Positions 17,168 through 25,210 of a stretch of DNA of 34,687 nucleotides are shown here, piece after piece (the stretch's first letter is position 1; each line of letters opens with the position of its first letter). Source of the DNA: CAZOHN01 sp964579325 (GTDB taxonomy: Bacteria > Pseudomonadota > Alphaproteobacteria > Rhodobacterales > Rhodobacteraceae); contig CAZOHN010000014.1 of assembly GCA_964579325.1 (NCBI GenBank), forward strand, positions 1 through 34,687. The letters run 5' to 3'. The notes under the pieces are model-generated. The model was not told the DNA's origin. It did not search any database and saw nothing but the letters and a program-made list of their open reading frames with translations. Made by a program: the position numbers and the translations under genes.

Positions 17168-17204
17168 CGACGAGCGAAATTCTCCAGGGCTAGGGCGCTC
17201 GTCG
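17168..17204. promoter_or_regulatory. Inverted repeat in the RidA / ABC operon control region
   Basis: CGACGAGCG (17168-17176) and CGCTCGTCG (17196-17204) are perfect nine-base arms around a 19-base centre. The eight-base sequence TGCCGAAT follows as a direct repeat at 17213-17220 and 17236-17243. These lie between the divergent RidA gene and the nine-gene operon and are likely regulatory. No known consensus was recognised, and there is no T-run to make a terminator. Confidence 0.45.
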
Positions 17205-17355
17205 AAAATTGCTGCCGAATTCTTGTGCAGATGCTTGCCGAATCTGGCGGGATCGCATCGTTATTCAGCGGGAGCGGGGGTGAAACGGTCGCGTGAGCCT
17301 GTCATCCTGTCCACGCCGTCCTACCGTCGCCACAGGGAATCAACAGGAGGTATCC

Positions 17356-18363
17356 ATGACCCTTCACCGCCTTCTGCTCGCCGCCGGGGCCGCGCTCGCC
17401 GCGACCGGAGCAGCAGCGCAGAACACGGCCGTGACCTTCGGCACAAACTGGGTCGCCCAGGCCGAGCACGGCGGTTTCTACCAAGCCGTGGTCGATGGCA
17501 CCTATGCCGAATGCGGCCTCGACGTGACGATCCTGCCCGGTGGGCCGCAAGTCAACAATTCGGCCCAGCTGATCGCCGGCCGGATCCAGTTCTACATGGG
17601 TGGCACGCTCGGCCCGATGTCGGCCGTCAACGAAGGGGTGCCTATGCTCATCGTCGCCGCGAGCTTCCAGAAGGAGCCGCAGATCCTGATGACGCATCCC
17701 GGCGCGATCTCGTCTTTCGACGGCATCTCGACGCTGGATCAGCTCATCATCGGGGACGAAGGCTTCGTCACCTACTTCAAGTACTTCGAGAAGGCGAACG
17801 GCTGGGATCCGGCGAAACGGGTGCCGTACACCTTCAACCCGGCGCCGTTCATTTCCAATCCGATGTCCGCGCAGCAGGGGTATATCACCTCCGAGCCGTT
17901 CGCGGTCGAGAAGGAGGGCGGCTTCAAGCCCGACATCTGGGTGCTCGCCGACAACGGCTACACCTCGTACTCGACCACCATTGTCGGCATGCGCGACTAT
18001 GTGGAGGCTAACCCTGACGCGGTGAAGTGTTTCGTGGACGGTACGGCCATGGGTTGGGCGAACTTCCTCTATGGCGACAACGCAGCGGCACTTGCCAAGA
18101 TCAAGGAAGACAATCCCGAGATGTCAGACGACAAGCTCGCGTTCTCCATCGAAACGATGAAGGAGTACGGGATCGTCGATTCTGGCGACACGCTGACAAC
18201 AGGCATCGGCGCCATGACGGATGCGCGGATGGAGGACTTCTTCACCAAGATGGTTGACGTCGGCGTTCTGCCCGCGGACCTCGACTACAAGCAGGCCTAC
18301 ACCCTCGAGTTCGCCAACAGCGGCGCCTCGCTCGAGGTCAAGAAGGCTCTCGGCGTCGAGTGA
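17356..18363 (+). CDS. ABC transporter substrate-binding protein, NMT1/THI5-like (NitT/TauT type)
   Basis: A 335-residue periplasmic binding protein. The signal peptide covers about residues 1-22, ending GAAAQ. The first mature strand carries FGTNWVAQAEHGGFYQAV and GLDVTILPGGPQVNNS, the usual pattern of NMT1-like proteins that bind small planar or anionic compounds (HMP, riboflavin, taurine, sulfonates). The start is ATG 17356, four bases after a strong AGGAGGT; a GTG-started longer frame is rejected. It is the first gene of a nine-gene operon, and the ATPase gene overlaps its stop by one base. The ligand cannot be deduced from sequence; the deaminase and creatininase downstream suggest a nitrogen compound. 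Confidence 0.9.
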   Translation: MTLHRLLLAAGAALAATGAAAQNTAVTFGTNWVAQAEHGGFYQAVVDGTYAECGLDVTILPGGPQVNNSAQLIAGRIQFYMGGTLGPMSAVNEGVPMLIVAASFQKEPQILMTHPGAISSFDGISTLDQLIIGDEGFVTYFKYFEKANGWDPAKRVPYTFNPAPFISNPMSAQQGYITSEPFAVEKEGGFKPDIWVLADNGYTSYSTTIVGMRDYVEANPDAVKCFVDGTAMGWANFLYGDNAAALAKIKEDNPEMSDDKLAFSIETMKEYGIVDSGDTLTTGIGAMTDARMEDFFTKMVDVGVLPADLDYKQAYTLEFANSGASLEVKKALGVE

Positions 18364-19187
18364 TGGCCGATGGTGCATACGGCTCCCCCGCCGAGACGGC
18401 GGGGGCAGCTGCCCGCAGGGCACGTCCGCTGCTTCTGTCGATGGAGCATGTCGACAAGGTCTTCGGCACCAACGTCGTTGCGCTCCGCGACATGCAGCTG
18501 GAGGTCCGTCAGGGAGACTTCATCTCGCTGCTCGGCCCATCGGGCTGCGGAAAGTCTACAGCGCTCCGACTGATCGCAGGCTTGATGCAACCCACGCGAG
18601 GCCGCGTCGGCTTTGACGACCCGGAGGCGCGCGACACGCTCGGCGTTGTGTTTCAGGAACCGACGCTCATGCCCTGGGCGACCGTGGCCGAGAACGTCTG
18701 GCTCCCGTTGCGCCTGAAGGGAAGATCGCGCCGGGAAGCAGCTCCGCTGATCGAGGAATCGCTCGCGACGGTGGGTCTGTCGGGTTTCGAGGGCGCCTAT
18801 CCGCGCGAACTTTCAGGCGGCATGAAGATGCGCGTTTCCATTGCCCGCGCGCTCGTCACACATCCGCGCCTCATCCTGATGGACGAGCCCTTCGCCGCAC
18901 TTGACGAGATCACCCGCTTCAAACTGAACAATGACCTCCTCGCGATGCGGGCCAAACTGGACTGCACCGTGATCTTCGTGACCCATTCGGTCTTCGAATC
19001 CGTGTTTCTTTCGGACCGCATCGTCATAATGGCCGCGCGTCCGGGCCGGGTGATCGAGGAACTGGGTGTCGACGAATCCTACCCCCGAACCGAAGAATTC
19101 CGCACCTCGACCGAATATGTCGCCCACTGCCGCGCCGCGTCCGAAGCGCTGACCCGAGCGATGGACGGCGTGACACACGAGGGATGA
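18363..19187 (+). CDS. ABC transporter ATP-binding protein (NitT/TauT type)
   Basis: A 274-residue ATPase. Walker A is GPSGCGKST (58-66), the Q-loop Gln98 lies in VFQEPTLMPW, the signature LSGGM is at 150-154, Walker B LILMDEPFAALD is near 170-181, and the switch His is in FVTHSV. The phrase LMPWATVAENVWLPL is typical of NitT/TauT-type ATPases such as SsuB, TauB and ThiZ. The start is ATG 18363, whose A is the last base of the binding-protein stop. An N-terminal extension of about 22 residues, rich in Ala and Arg, precedes the ABC fold. It drives import with the following permease. Confidence 0.95.
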   Translation: MADGAYGSPAETAGAAARRARPLLLSMEHVDKVFGTNVVALRDMQLEVRQGDFISLLGPSGCGKSTALRLIAGLMQPTRGRVGFDDPEARDTLGVVFQEPTLMPWATVAENVWLPLRLKGRSRREAAPLIEESLATVGLSGFEGAYPRELSGGMKMRVSIARALVTHPRLILMDEPFAALDEITRFKLNNDLLAMRAKLDCTVIFVTHSVFESVFLSDRIVIMAARPGRVIEELGVDESYPRTEEFRTSTEYVAHCRAASEALTRAMDGVTHEG

Positions 19188-19194
19188 CCTGCCG

Positions 19195-20067
19195 ATGACA
19201 CTTGCCGAAACCGCAACCCCGCTCGCCGCCAAGGCCGCTCCGCTGATTGATGCCGAGGAAGTTGCCCGCCAGCGCGCCCGCCGTGTGGAACGCGTCGCCC
19301 GCTGGCTCCTCCCGGCGATCGTGTTCGTCGCCCTTGTCGGCACCTGGCAATGGTATGTTACCGCCTGGGAAGTGCCGCACTACCGCCTGCCCTCGCCGCT
19401 CCTGGTCATCCAGACCCTCGCGCAGGATTTCGGGACGCTTTCGGGAAGCTGGTATACCACCGTCAAGGTCACCGTCCTTGCCCTGATCCTCGCCATTGTC
19501 GGCGGTGGCGGTCTGGCGATCCTGTTCACCCAGTCGCGCTGGATCGAGATGTCGTTCTTTCCCTACATGGTGGTGCTTCAGGTCACACCGATCATTGCGA
19601 TCGCACCTCTGATCTTCATCTACATCGACAGCCACATCGCGCGGGTGCTGTTCATCGCGTGGATTGTGGCGTTCTTCCCGGTTCTCTCCAACACCGCACT
19701 GGGGCTCAAGTCATCCGACCACAACCTGCGCGACCTGATGTCGATCTACCGCGCCAATCGCTGGCAGCGGTTGCGGTTCCTGCAGCTTCCCTCGGCGCTA
19801 CCCTACTTCCTCGGCGGCCTGCGCATCGCGGGTGGACTGTCGCTGATCGGCGCGGTGGTGGCCGAGTTTACGATGGGCTCAGGCGGTCAGGCCGCCGGAC
19901 TTGCCTTTCGCATCCTCGAGTCCTCCTACCGCTTGAACGTGCCGCGGATGTTCGCCGCACTCGTTCTCGTCATCCTGACCGGGATCGCGATCTACCTGGT
20001 GCTGTCGTGGCTGACGTGGTTCTTGCTGCACAAGTGGCACGAGAGCGCCGTGAAGCGGGAGATATGA
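19195..20067 (+). CDS. ABC transporter permease (NitT/TauT type)
   Basis: A 290-residue inner-membrane permease. After a charged N-terminus (1-38) come about six hydrophobic segments (approximately 39-60, 90-110, 125-145, 150-170, 210-235 and 255-280). The coupling-loop region that contacts the ATPase is seen as MSIYRANRWQRLRFLQLPSA with LPYFLGGLRIAGGLS. Start ATG 19195 is seven bases after the ATPase stop, with GAGG upstream. Its stop overlaps the start of the deaminase. Confidence 0.93.
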   Translation: MTLAETATPLAAKAAPLIDAEEVARQRARRVERVARWLLPAIVFVALVGTWQWYVTAWEVPHYRLPSPLLVIQTLAQDFGTLSGSWYTTVKVTVLALILAIVGGGGLAILFTQSRWIEMSFFPYMVVLQVTPIIAIAPLIFIYIDSHIARVLFIAWIVAFFPVLSNTALGLKSSDHNLRDLMSIYRANRWQRLRFLQLPSALPYFLGGLRIAGGLSLIGAVVAEFTMGSGGQAAGLAFRILESSYRLNVPRMFAALVLVILTGIAIYLVLSWLTWFLLHKWHESAVKREI

Positions 20068-21332
20068 TGGATTTCCGTGCGATCCCAAGTGGTCCGGTCA
20101 CGCTCGAGAACGTAACTGTGCCGGCTTGCCTTCTGGGTCAGCCCGGCGACCTGATCCGGACCAACCTGTCGATTTCCGAAGGTCGTATCGCCGAAGAACA
20201 GCCGCTCGGCATCGACATGGGCGGAGCGATGCTGTTTCCCGCCTTCGTCGACATGCACACCCATCTCGACAAGGGCCACATCTGGCCGCGCGCGCCCAAC
20301 CCCGATGGCTCATTCATGGGCGCGCTGACGACAGTTGGCATGGACCGTGAAGCGCATTGGTCCGCCGCCGATGTCGCCGCGAGGATGGACTTCGCCTTGC
20401 GCTGCGCATTCGCTCACGGGACTCGCGCGATCCGGACACACCTCGACTCGCGCACTCCACAGGATGACATCTCGTGGCCCGTTTTCCGCGAGATGCGCGA
20501 TGCGTGGGCTGGCCGGATCGAGCTTCAGGCGGCTTGCCTTCTCGGTTGCGAGGACTTCTCCGAAGTCGGCCCCTTCGCACACACCGCGGACATCGTGGCA
20601 CAGTCCGGCGGGGTGCTCGGCATGGTGACCTACCCGGTGCCCGACCTTGCCCAGCGCCTGCGCGGGTTCTTCCGGATGGCAGAGGCGCGCGGACTTTCGG
20701 CCGACTTCCATGTTGACGAGACGATGGATGCCACTTCCGAGACACTCCGGGCGATCGCCGAGGCGGTGATCGACACTGGCTTTTCGGCCCCGGTGGTTGT
20801 TGGCCACTGCTGCTCGCTTTCCACACAGGACGAGAGACGAGCCATGGACACGCTCGACCTCGTGGCCAGAGCGGGCCTCCACGTTGTCAGCCTGCCGATG
20901 TGCAACCTCTACCTGCAGGACCGCCACCCCGGCCGCACACCACGCTTTCGCGGCATCACACTGGTGCACGAAATGAAGGCGCGCGGGATCAACGTGAGCT
21001 TTGCCTCCGACAACACGCGCGACCCGTTTTATGCCTACGGCGATCTCGACATGATCGAAGTCATGCGCATGACCACACGCATCGGCCACCTAGACCATTC
21101 CGACTCCGACTGGGTCCAGGCATTCTTCGGCAACCCCGCCCAAGCCTGCGGGTTCGCTGCATCCACCCTCGCCATCGGCGCGCCGGCCGATCTCGTGATC
21201 TGCAGGGCGCGCGAGTGGACCGAGCTGTTCTCCCGCCCGCAGTCGGACCGCATCGTGCTTCGTGGCGGCCAGCAGATCGATCGCACGCTTCCCGACTATT
21301 CCGAACTCGACCACCTGATGAGGACCGCATGA
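20067..21332 (+). CDS. CodA-like amidohydrolase (cytosine-deaminase family), substrate unknown
   Basis: A 421-residue amidohydrolase with the cytosine/isoguanine deaminase fold. Metal and catalytic residues are conserved at CodA-like spacing: His64 and His66 (VDMHTHLDKG), His215 and Glu218 (FHVDETMD), His247 (GHCCSLS) and Asp315 (ASDNTRDPF). MCNLYLQDR and FRGITLVHEMKARGINV also match CodA. By my alignment the substrate-contacting Gln156 of E. coli CodA (in FPQEG) falls at Gly160 here (LLGCE), so cytosine is unlikely to be the natural substrate. ATG 20067 is five bases after GGGAG; ATG 20064 would add one Met. It overlaps the permease stop. Probable action: hydrolytic deamination of an imported heterocycle. 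Confidence 0.85.
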   Translation: MDFRAIPSGPVTLENVTVPACLLGQPGDLIRTNLSISEGRIAEEQPLGIDMGGAMLFPAFVDMHTHLDKGHIWPRAPNPDGSFMGALTTVGMDREAHWSAADVAARMDFALRCAFAHGTRAIRTHLDSRTPQDDISWPVFREMRDAWAGRIELQAACLLGCEDFSEVGPFAHTADIVAQSGGVLGMVTYPVPDLAQRLRGFFRMAEARGLSADFHVDETMDATSETLRAIAEAVIDTGFSAPVVVGHCCSLSTQDERRAMDTLDLVARAGLHVVSLPMCNLYLQDRHPGRTPRFRGITLVHEMKARGINVSFASDNTRDPFYAYGDLDMIEVMRMTTRIGHLDHSDSDWVQAFFGNPAQACGFAASTLAIGAPADLVICRAREWTELFSRPQSDRIVLRGGQQIDRTLPDYSELDHLMRTA

Positions 21333-22735
21333 CGATGCCCGCTCACGTCGCCGCCGCCAAGGCAGCGCTCTCACATCTCGAGGTCGACGAGAATCCGGTT
21401 TCGGTGCGTTCCAAGAGCCGCGACTTCTTCTGGTACTCGCCGGTGCTCAAGGACCGGCTAGACCATGTGACGGCGGACTTTGTGGTCGCACCGAAGTCCG
21501 AAGCCGAAGTCATCGAGGTGCTCAGGGTCTGCTACGCCCATGACGTGCCGGTGACGACGCGGGGCGCTGGAACGGGCAACTACGGGCAGGCCATGCCACT
21601 TGCGGGAGGATGTATCCTGCACCTCAAGAACGTAGCTGCGGTGAAGGAGATCCACCCCGGCCGGGTGATCGTCGAGCCCGGATGCCTTCTGAAGGACCTC
21701 GATGCCGCGACCCGGGCCCATTCAGGGCAGGAGTTGAGGATGTTCTCCTCGACCTGGGCCACGGCGACCATTGGCGGCTTCATCGCGGGCGGTTCGGGCG
21801 GCGTCGGCTCCTGTACCTGGGGCAGCCTGCGCGACCTTGGCAACATTATCCGCCTGCGTGTGGTGACGATGGAAGCCGAACCGAGGGTACTCGAGTTCCG
21901 CGGCGAGGAACTGGCGCGCGTGTCCCATGCCTACGGCACCAACGGCATCATCACCGAGCTCGAACTGCCGCTGGCCCCCGCCTATGACTGGGTGGAGATC
22001 TTTGTCGCCTTCGACTCCTTTCCCGAGGCGCTTCACTTCAGTCACGACCTCGGTTGCGAGCCCGGCATCCTCAAGAAGCTCGTCACGACCTATGAGGCTC
22101 CGGTCGCCTACGACTACTTCCAGCGCGTAAAGCCCCACGTCACGCCTGGCACACACCTCGCCGCGCTGATGATCGCGCCACATGCGATGGAAGGGTTCCT
22201 CACGTTTCTGGGCCGTCGCCCCGGCGCCCGGATGATCTGGCGGTCGGACGAGACGGTCTGGGAGCGCCACCCCGGCCCGATCTTCGAATACGGGTGGAAC
22301 CATACCACTCTGCGCGCGCTCAAGGTCGACCCGTCGATCACCTACCTGCAGGTGCGCTATGCCGGCGACGACCTGCTCGACAAGGTCGAGGCGATCCGCG
22401 CCCGATTCTCGCCCGAGGTGCTACAGCACCTCGAAGTGATCATGGAGCACGGCAGAACGATGTTCGGCGGCCTCAGTCTCGTGAAGTTCACGTCAGAGGA
22501 GCGTCTGGACGAGATCGTGCGCGCCCACGAAGAAATGGGCTGCATGGTCTTCAACCCGCACCGCTACACGCTGGAGGAAGGCGGGCGGCAAACCGTCGAC
22601 GACCGACAGCTTGCCTTCAAGCGCGAGGCCGACCCCAAGGGCCTGCTCAACCCCGGCAAGATGATTGCCTGGGATGATCCGAATTGGGCCTACGACCGGA
22701 TGTACTCCTACCCGAAGCTCCGGGCGGCAGAGTAG
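21329..22735 (+). CDS. FAD-binding oxidoreductase, VAO/PCMH type
   Basis: A 468-residue flavoprotein with an N-terminal PCMH FAD-binding domain (about residues 45-220). VTTRGAGTGNYGQAMPLAGG and STWATATIGGFIAGGSGGVG are the FAD-contacting parts. A C-terminal substrate domain ends NPGKMIAWDDP, the usual end of GlcD/BBE-like enzymes. These enzymes oxidise alcohols, 2-hydroxy acids or amines, or aromatise rings, often producing H2O2 or passing electrons on. The start ATG 21329 overlaps the deaminase stop (ATGA). The next gene begins directly after its stop. I infer oxidation of the deaminated or imported compound; the substrate is unknown. Confidence 0.88.
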   Translation: MTMPAHVAAAKAALSHLEVDENPVSVRSKSRDFFWYSPVLKDRLDHVTADFVVAPKSEAEVIEVLRVCYAHDVPVTTRGAGTGNYGQAMPLAGGCILHLKNVAAVKEIHPGRVIVEPGCLLKDLDAATRAHSGQELRMFSSTWATATIGGFIAGGSGGVGSCTWGSLRDLGNIIRLRVVTMEAEPRVLEFRGEELARVSHAYGTNGIITELELPLAPAYDWVEIFVAFDSFPEALHFSHDLGCEPGILKKLVTTYEAPVAYDYFQRVKPHVTPGTHLAALMIAPHAMEGFLTFLGRRPGARMIWRSDETVWERHPGPIFEYGWNHTTLRALKVDPSITYLQVRYAGDDLLDKVEAIRARFSPEVLQHLEVIMEHGRTMFGGLSLVKFTSEERLDEIVRAHEEMGCMVFNPHRYTLEEGGRQTVDDRQLAFKREADPKGLLNPGKMIAWDDPNWAYDRMYSYPKLRAAE

Positions 22736-23239
22736 ATGGACGGCGCCGCCCTCTACAATGTGACGGTCCCGGTCCTTCTGCACTATCTCGGACGGCTCGA
22801 CGGAATCGTCGCCAAAGCGCGCGAGGCCGATCTCGATCGCCGCCTTGCCGAGGACGGCTTCACAGCGGGCGTGCAGTTCCGCACAGCCCAGAACTTCGCG
22901 CTGCGCGCCGTGTTTCCCACTCTCGGCAGAGAGGCGCCGAAATTGACCAACATCGGCCAGAGCAAGGCGATCCTCACCGCCCGCTCGGGCGAGATCCGCG
23001 ACCTCTTCGGGGCGCTGTGCCCATTCGACTTCGACGGTGCCGCCACCCGCGCCGTGACCCACACCGCGGGCCAGGGGGAGCACACGCAGACCGGTCTCGA
23101 CTACGTTACCCTTTTCGCTCTGCCGAACTTCTTCTTTCACCTCACGTCTGGCTACGCCACCCTGCGCGCCACCGGCACCGCACTCGGCAAGGCCGACTTC
23201 GATGGGATCCACCAGTACTCGCCGGGCTTCCGGTTCTGA
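22736..23239 (+). CDS. DUF1993-family protein
   Basis: A 167-residue protein with DUF1993 features: the N-terminal YNVTVPVLLHYLGRLDGIV, the central QNFALRAVFPTL, and the C-terminal FALPNFFFHLTSGYATLRAT with GTALGKADF. The family is predicted to form a DinB-like four-helix bundle and has no settled activity; DinB relatives include thiol transferases and metal-dependent enzymes. Here it carries His in TAGQGEHTQTG and FFHLTSGYA, possible metal ligands. Its ATG follows the preceding stop with no gap, so it is firmly in the operon, an unusual place for this family and a clue to a catabolic role. Confidence 0.85.
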   Translation: MDGAALYNVTVPVLLHYLGRLDGIVAKAREADLDRRLAEDGFTAGVQFRTAQNFALRAVFPTLGREAPKLTNIGQSKAILTARSGEIRDLFGALCPFDFDGAATRAVTHTAGQGEHTQTGLDYVTLFALPNFFFHLTSGYATLRATGTALGKADFDGIHQYSPGFRF

Positions 23240-23244
23240 GTTCC

Positions 23245-23823
23245 ATGCGCGCCCTTGTCCTCTTTGCTCACCCTTGCCCAGAGAGCTTCTCGGCTTCTCT
23301 TCACCGCGGCGTGGTCGACACCCTTGCGAACCGCGGCTGGGAGGTAGACGACTGCGACCTGAATGCCGAGGGCTTCAACCCGGTCCTGTCGTCCGGAGAG
23401 CGCCGGGGATATCACGAGACCCACGCAAACACCGCCCCAGTCCAGGGATACGTCGACCGGCTACGCGCGGCACAGGCGCTGGTGATGGTGTTTCCGGTAT
23501 GGAACTTCGGCTACCCGGCCATCCTCAAGGGATTCCTGGACCGGGTATTCTTGCCCGGCGTGTCGTTCCGGCTCGAGGACGGCAAGGTGAAGCCTAACCT
23601 GACCCATATTCGCAAGCTCTCTGCCGTCACCACCTACGGCGGCACGCGGACCCGCGCACTCCTGGTAGGCGACCCGCCGCGCCGATCGTTCACCCGCGCG
23701 GTCTGGCATGTCTGCCGCCCGGACCGGATGCGATACCTCGCGCTTTATGACATGAACCGTGCGACCGATACACGACGGGCCGACTTCCTTGCCCGCGTGA
23801 TCCGCGAGATGGAGACATTCTGA
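23245..23823 (+). CDS. NAD(P)H-dependent oxidoreductase, flavodoxin-like fold (copy 1)
   Basis: A 192-residue protein of the NQO1/KefF/MdaB type. Features are MRALVLFAHPCPESFSASL at the N-terminus (the FMN/FAD phosphate loop), PVWNFGYPAILKGFLDR near residues 88-104, and SAVTTYGGTR. Such enzymes use NAD(P)H and bound flavin to reduce quinones, nitro or azo groups or free flavin. It starts five bases after the DUF1993 stop and overlaps the next, paralogous gene by one base. It may supply reduced flavin or reduce an oxidised ring in the pathway. Confidence 0.88.
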   Translation: MRALVLFAHPCPESFSASLHRGVVDTLANRGWEVDDCDLNAEGFNPVLSSGERRGYHETHANTAPVQGYVDRLRAAQALVMVFPVWNFGYPAILKGFLDRVFLPGVSFRLEDGKVKPNLTHIRKLSAVTTYGGTRTRALLVGDPPRRSFTRAVWHVCRPDRMRYLALYDMNRATDTRRADFLARVIREMETF

Positions 23824-24449
23824 TGCGCGCCCTCGTCGTCTATTGCCATCCGCGCGAGGGAAGCTTCACGGCCGCAGTGCGGGACCTGGTGGTTGGCAAG
23901 CTGCAGGAAGCTGGCGCGGAGGTCAGGTTGATCGACCTCTATGCCCGGGGATTCGACCCGATCCTCTCGGCCCGGGAGCACGAAGGCTACCTCGACTGCC
24001 CGGAGAATCGGGTGCCGGTCGAGGAGGATTGCCGGGACCTGCAATGGGCTGACTCCCTGATCTTCGTCTACCCGACCTGGTGGTACGGCCTTCCCGCCAT
24101 GCTCAAGGGCTGGCTCGACCGCGTTTTCCTGCCCGACCTCGCCTTCATCATGCCCAAGGCGCAGGGCGAGACGATCCGGCCCGGGCTCCCGCACATCTCC
24201 CGGCTGGGCGTGTTCACCACCTGCGGCGCTTCCCGGTGGGTGACGTTCCTCGTGGGCTCCCCTGGCAAGCGGACGCTGATGCGGGGTGTGGGGATCCTTT
24301 GCGCCCCGCGCAAGCGCACCGCGTTCGCTGCGCACTACCTGATGGATTCCTCCACTCCCGAAAGCCGCGCGGCGCATCTGCGCACTGTCGCCCGCAAGAT
24401 GGAGAAGCTCATCGGTCCCCTTCCCGCGCGCGAAAGGCTGCCCGCATGA
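23823..24449 (+). CDS. NAD(P)H-dependent oxidoreductase, flavodoxin-like fold (copy 2)
   Basis: A 208-residue paralogue of the preceding gene, with the same landmarks: MRALVVYCHPREGSFTAAV, PTWWYGLPAMLKGWLDR and GVFTTCGASRW. The active-site region differs (PTWWYG here against PVWNFG in copy 1), so the two may act on different substrates or as a heterodimer. The C-terminal KMEKLIGPLPARERLPA extends beyond copy 1. The start overlaps the stop of copy 1 (TGATG), and its own stop overlaps the creatininase start (ATGA). Tandem duplication followed by divergence is inferred. Confidence 0.88.
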   Translation: MRALVVYCHPREGSFTAAVRDLVVGKLQEAGAEVRLIDLYARGFDPILSAREHEGYLDCPENRVPVEEDCRDLQWADSLIFVYPTWWYGLPAMLKGWLDRVFLPDLAFIMPKAQGETIRPGLPHISRLGVFTTCGASRWVTFLVGSPGKRTLMRGVGILCAPRKRTAFAAHYLMDSSTPESRAAHLRTVARKMEKLIGPLPARERLPA

Positions 24450-25210
24450 TCCGCGACTGGACGGCGCTCCGCGCGCCGGAGTTCAAGACGCTCGACCCCG
24501 CCCACACCATCGCGATCCTTCCGACCGCCGCGATCGAGCAACACGGCCCCCACCTACCCGTAGGCACCGACACGCTGATCGCCGAGGGTATGATCGACGA
24601 GTTGCGCCGGCGGGCGCCTGACGACCTCGACCTGCTGCTCCTGCCGGTACAAGCCGTTGGAAAATCGAACGAACACCTCTGGGCGCAAGGCACCGTGACG
24701 CTGCCCTGGGACGTGGCGGTCCGTGCGTGGACTGAGGTGGGCCTTTCGGTCGCACGGGCTGGCGTCTCCAAGTTGGTGATCGTGAACTCCCACGGCGGCA
24801 ACCTTGCGGTAAACGAGATCGTGGCGCGCGAATTGCGGGTGCAGGCGGGGATGTTTGTCATCAAGTGCGCCTGGGGCGGCTTCGGCCAACCACCGGGCGC
24901 GTTTTCCGACCGGGAGCAGCGCTTCGGCATCCACGGCGGCGATGTGGAGACCTCGTTGATGCTCTACTTCCGCCCCGACACCGTGGACATGGCCGCAGCT
25001 CGGGACTTCGTGTCGACGGCTGAGGTCGCAACCATTCCTCCGACCGGGCCGCTCAGCTACGGATGGATCTCCACCGACGTGAACCCAGCGGGCGTCGTCG
25101 GCGAGGCGCACCTGGCATCGGCGGAAAAAGGCCGAGCGATGGCCGAGCATGCGGTACGCGGCTTCGTGGGGATGCTGCGCACGGCGTCGGAGGCCGACTG
25201 GCACGGCTGA
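24446..25210 (+). CDS. Creatininase-family amidohydrolase
   Basis: A 254-residue metal-dependent hydrolase. The family's metal ligands are visible: Glu31 and His33 in AAIEQHGPHLPVGTDT, Asp42, His116 in NSHGGN, and Glu168 in HGGDVETS. The family opens creatinine and also includes FAPy deformylase, MftE and other amide-cleaving enzymes. The start ATG 24446 overlaps the previous stop. It is the last gene of the operon and probably cleaves a ring or amide bond in the imported compound. No creatinase, sarcosine oxidase or creatinine deaminase is near, which argues against creatinine itself. Confidence 0.88.
   Translation: MIRDWTALRAPEFKTLDPAHTIAILPTAAIEQHGPHLPVGTDTLIAEGMIDELRRRAPDDLDLLLLPVQAVGKSNEHLWAQGTVTLPWDVAVRAWTEVGLSVARAGVSKLVIVNSHGGNLAVNEIVARELRVQAGMFVIKCAWGGFGQPPGAFSDREQRFGIHGGDVETSLMLYFRPDTVDMAAARDFVSTAEVATIPPTGPLSYGWISTDVNPAGVVGEAHLASAEKGRAMAEHAVRGFVGMLRTASEADWHG

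Noticed and set aside
17132..17355. Possible thiamine-type riboswitch upstream of the NMT1-like operon
   Set aside because: The conserved CTGAGA and GGAA-containing elements of the TPP switch are absent; only simple repeats are seen.
19350..20063. 238-codon N-terminal extension of the CodA-like gene
   Set aside because: It overlaps the permease in another frame and is not needed by the amidohydrolase fold.
24446..25210. Creatinine degradation as the role of the operon
   Set aside because: No creatinase, sarcosine oxidase or creatinine deaminase gene is near; the creatininase family has other activities.
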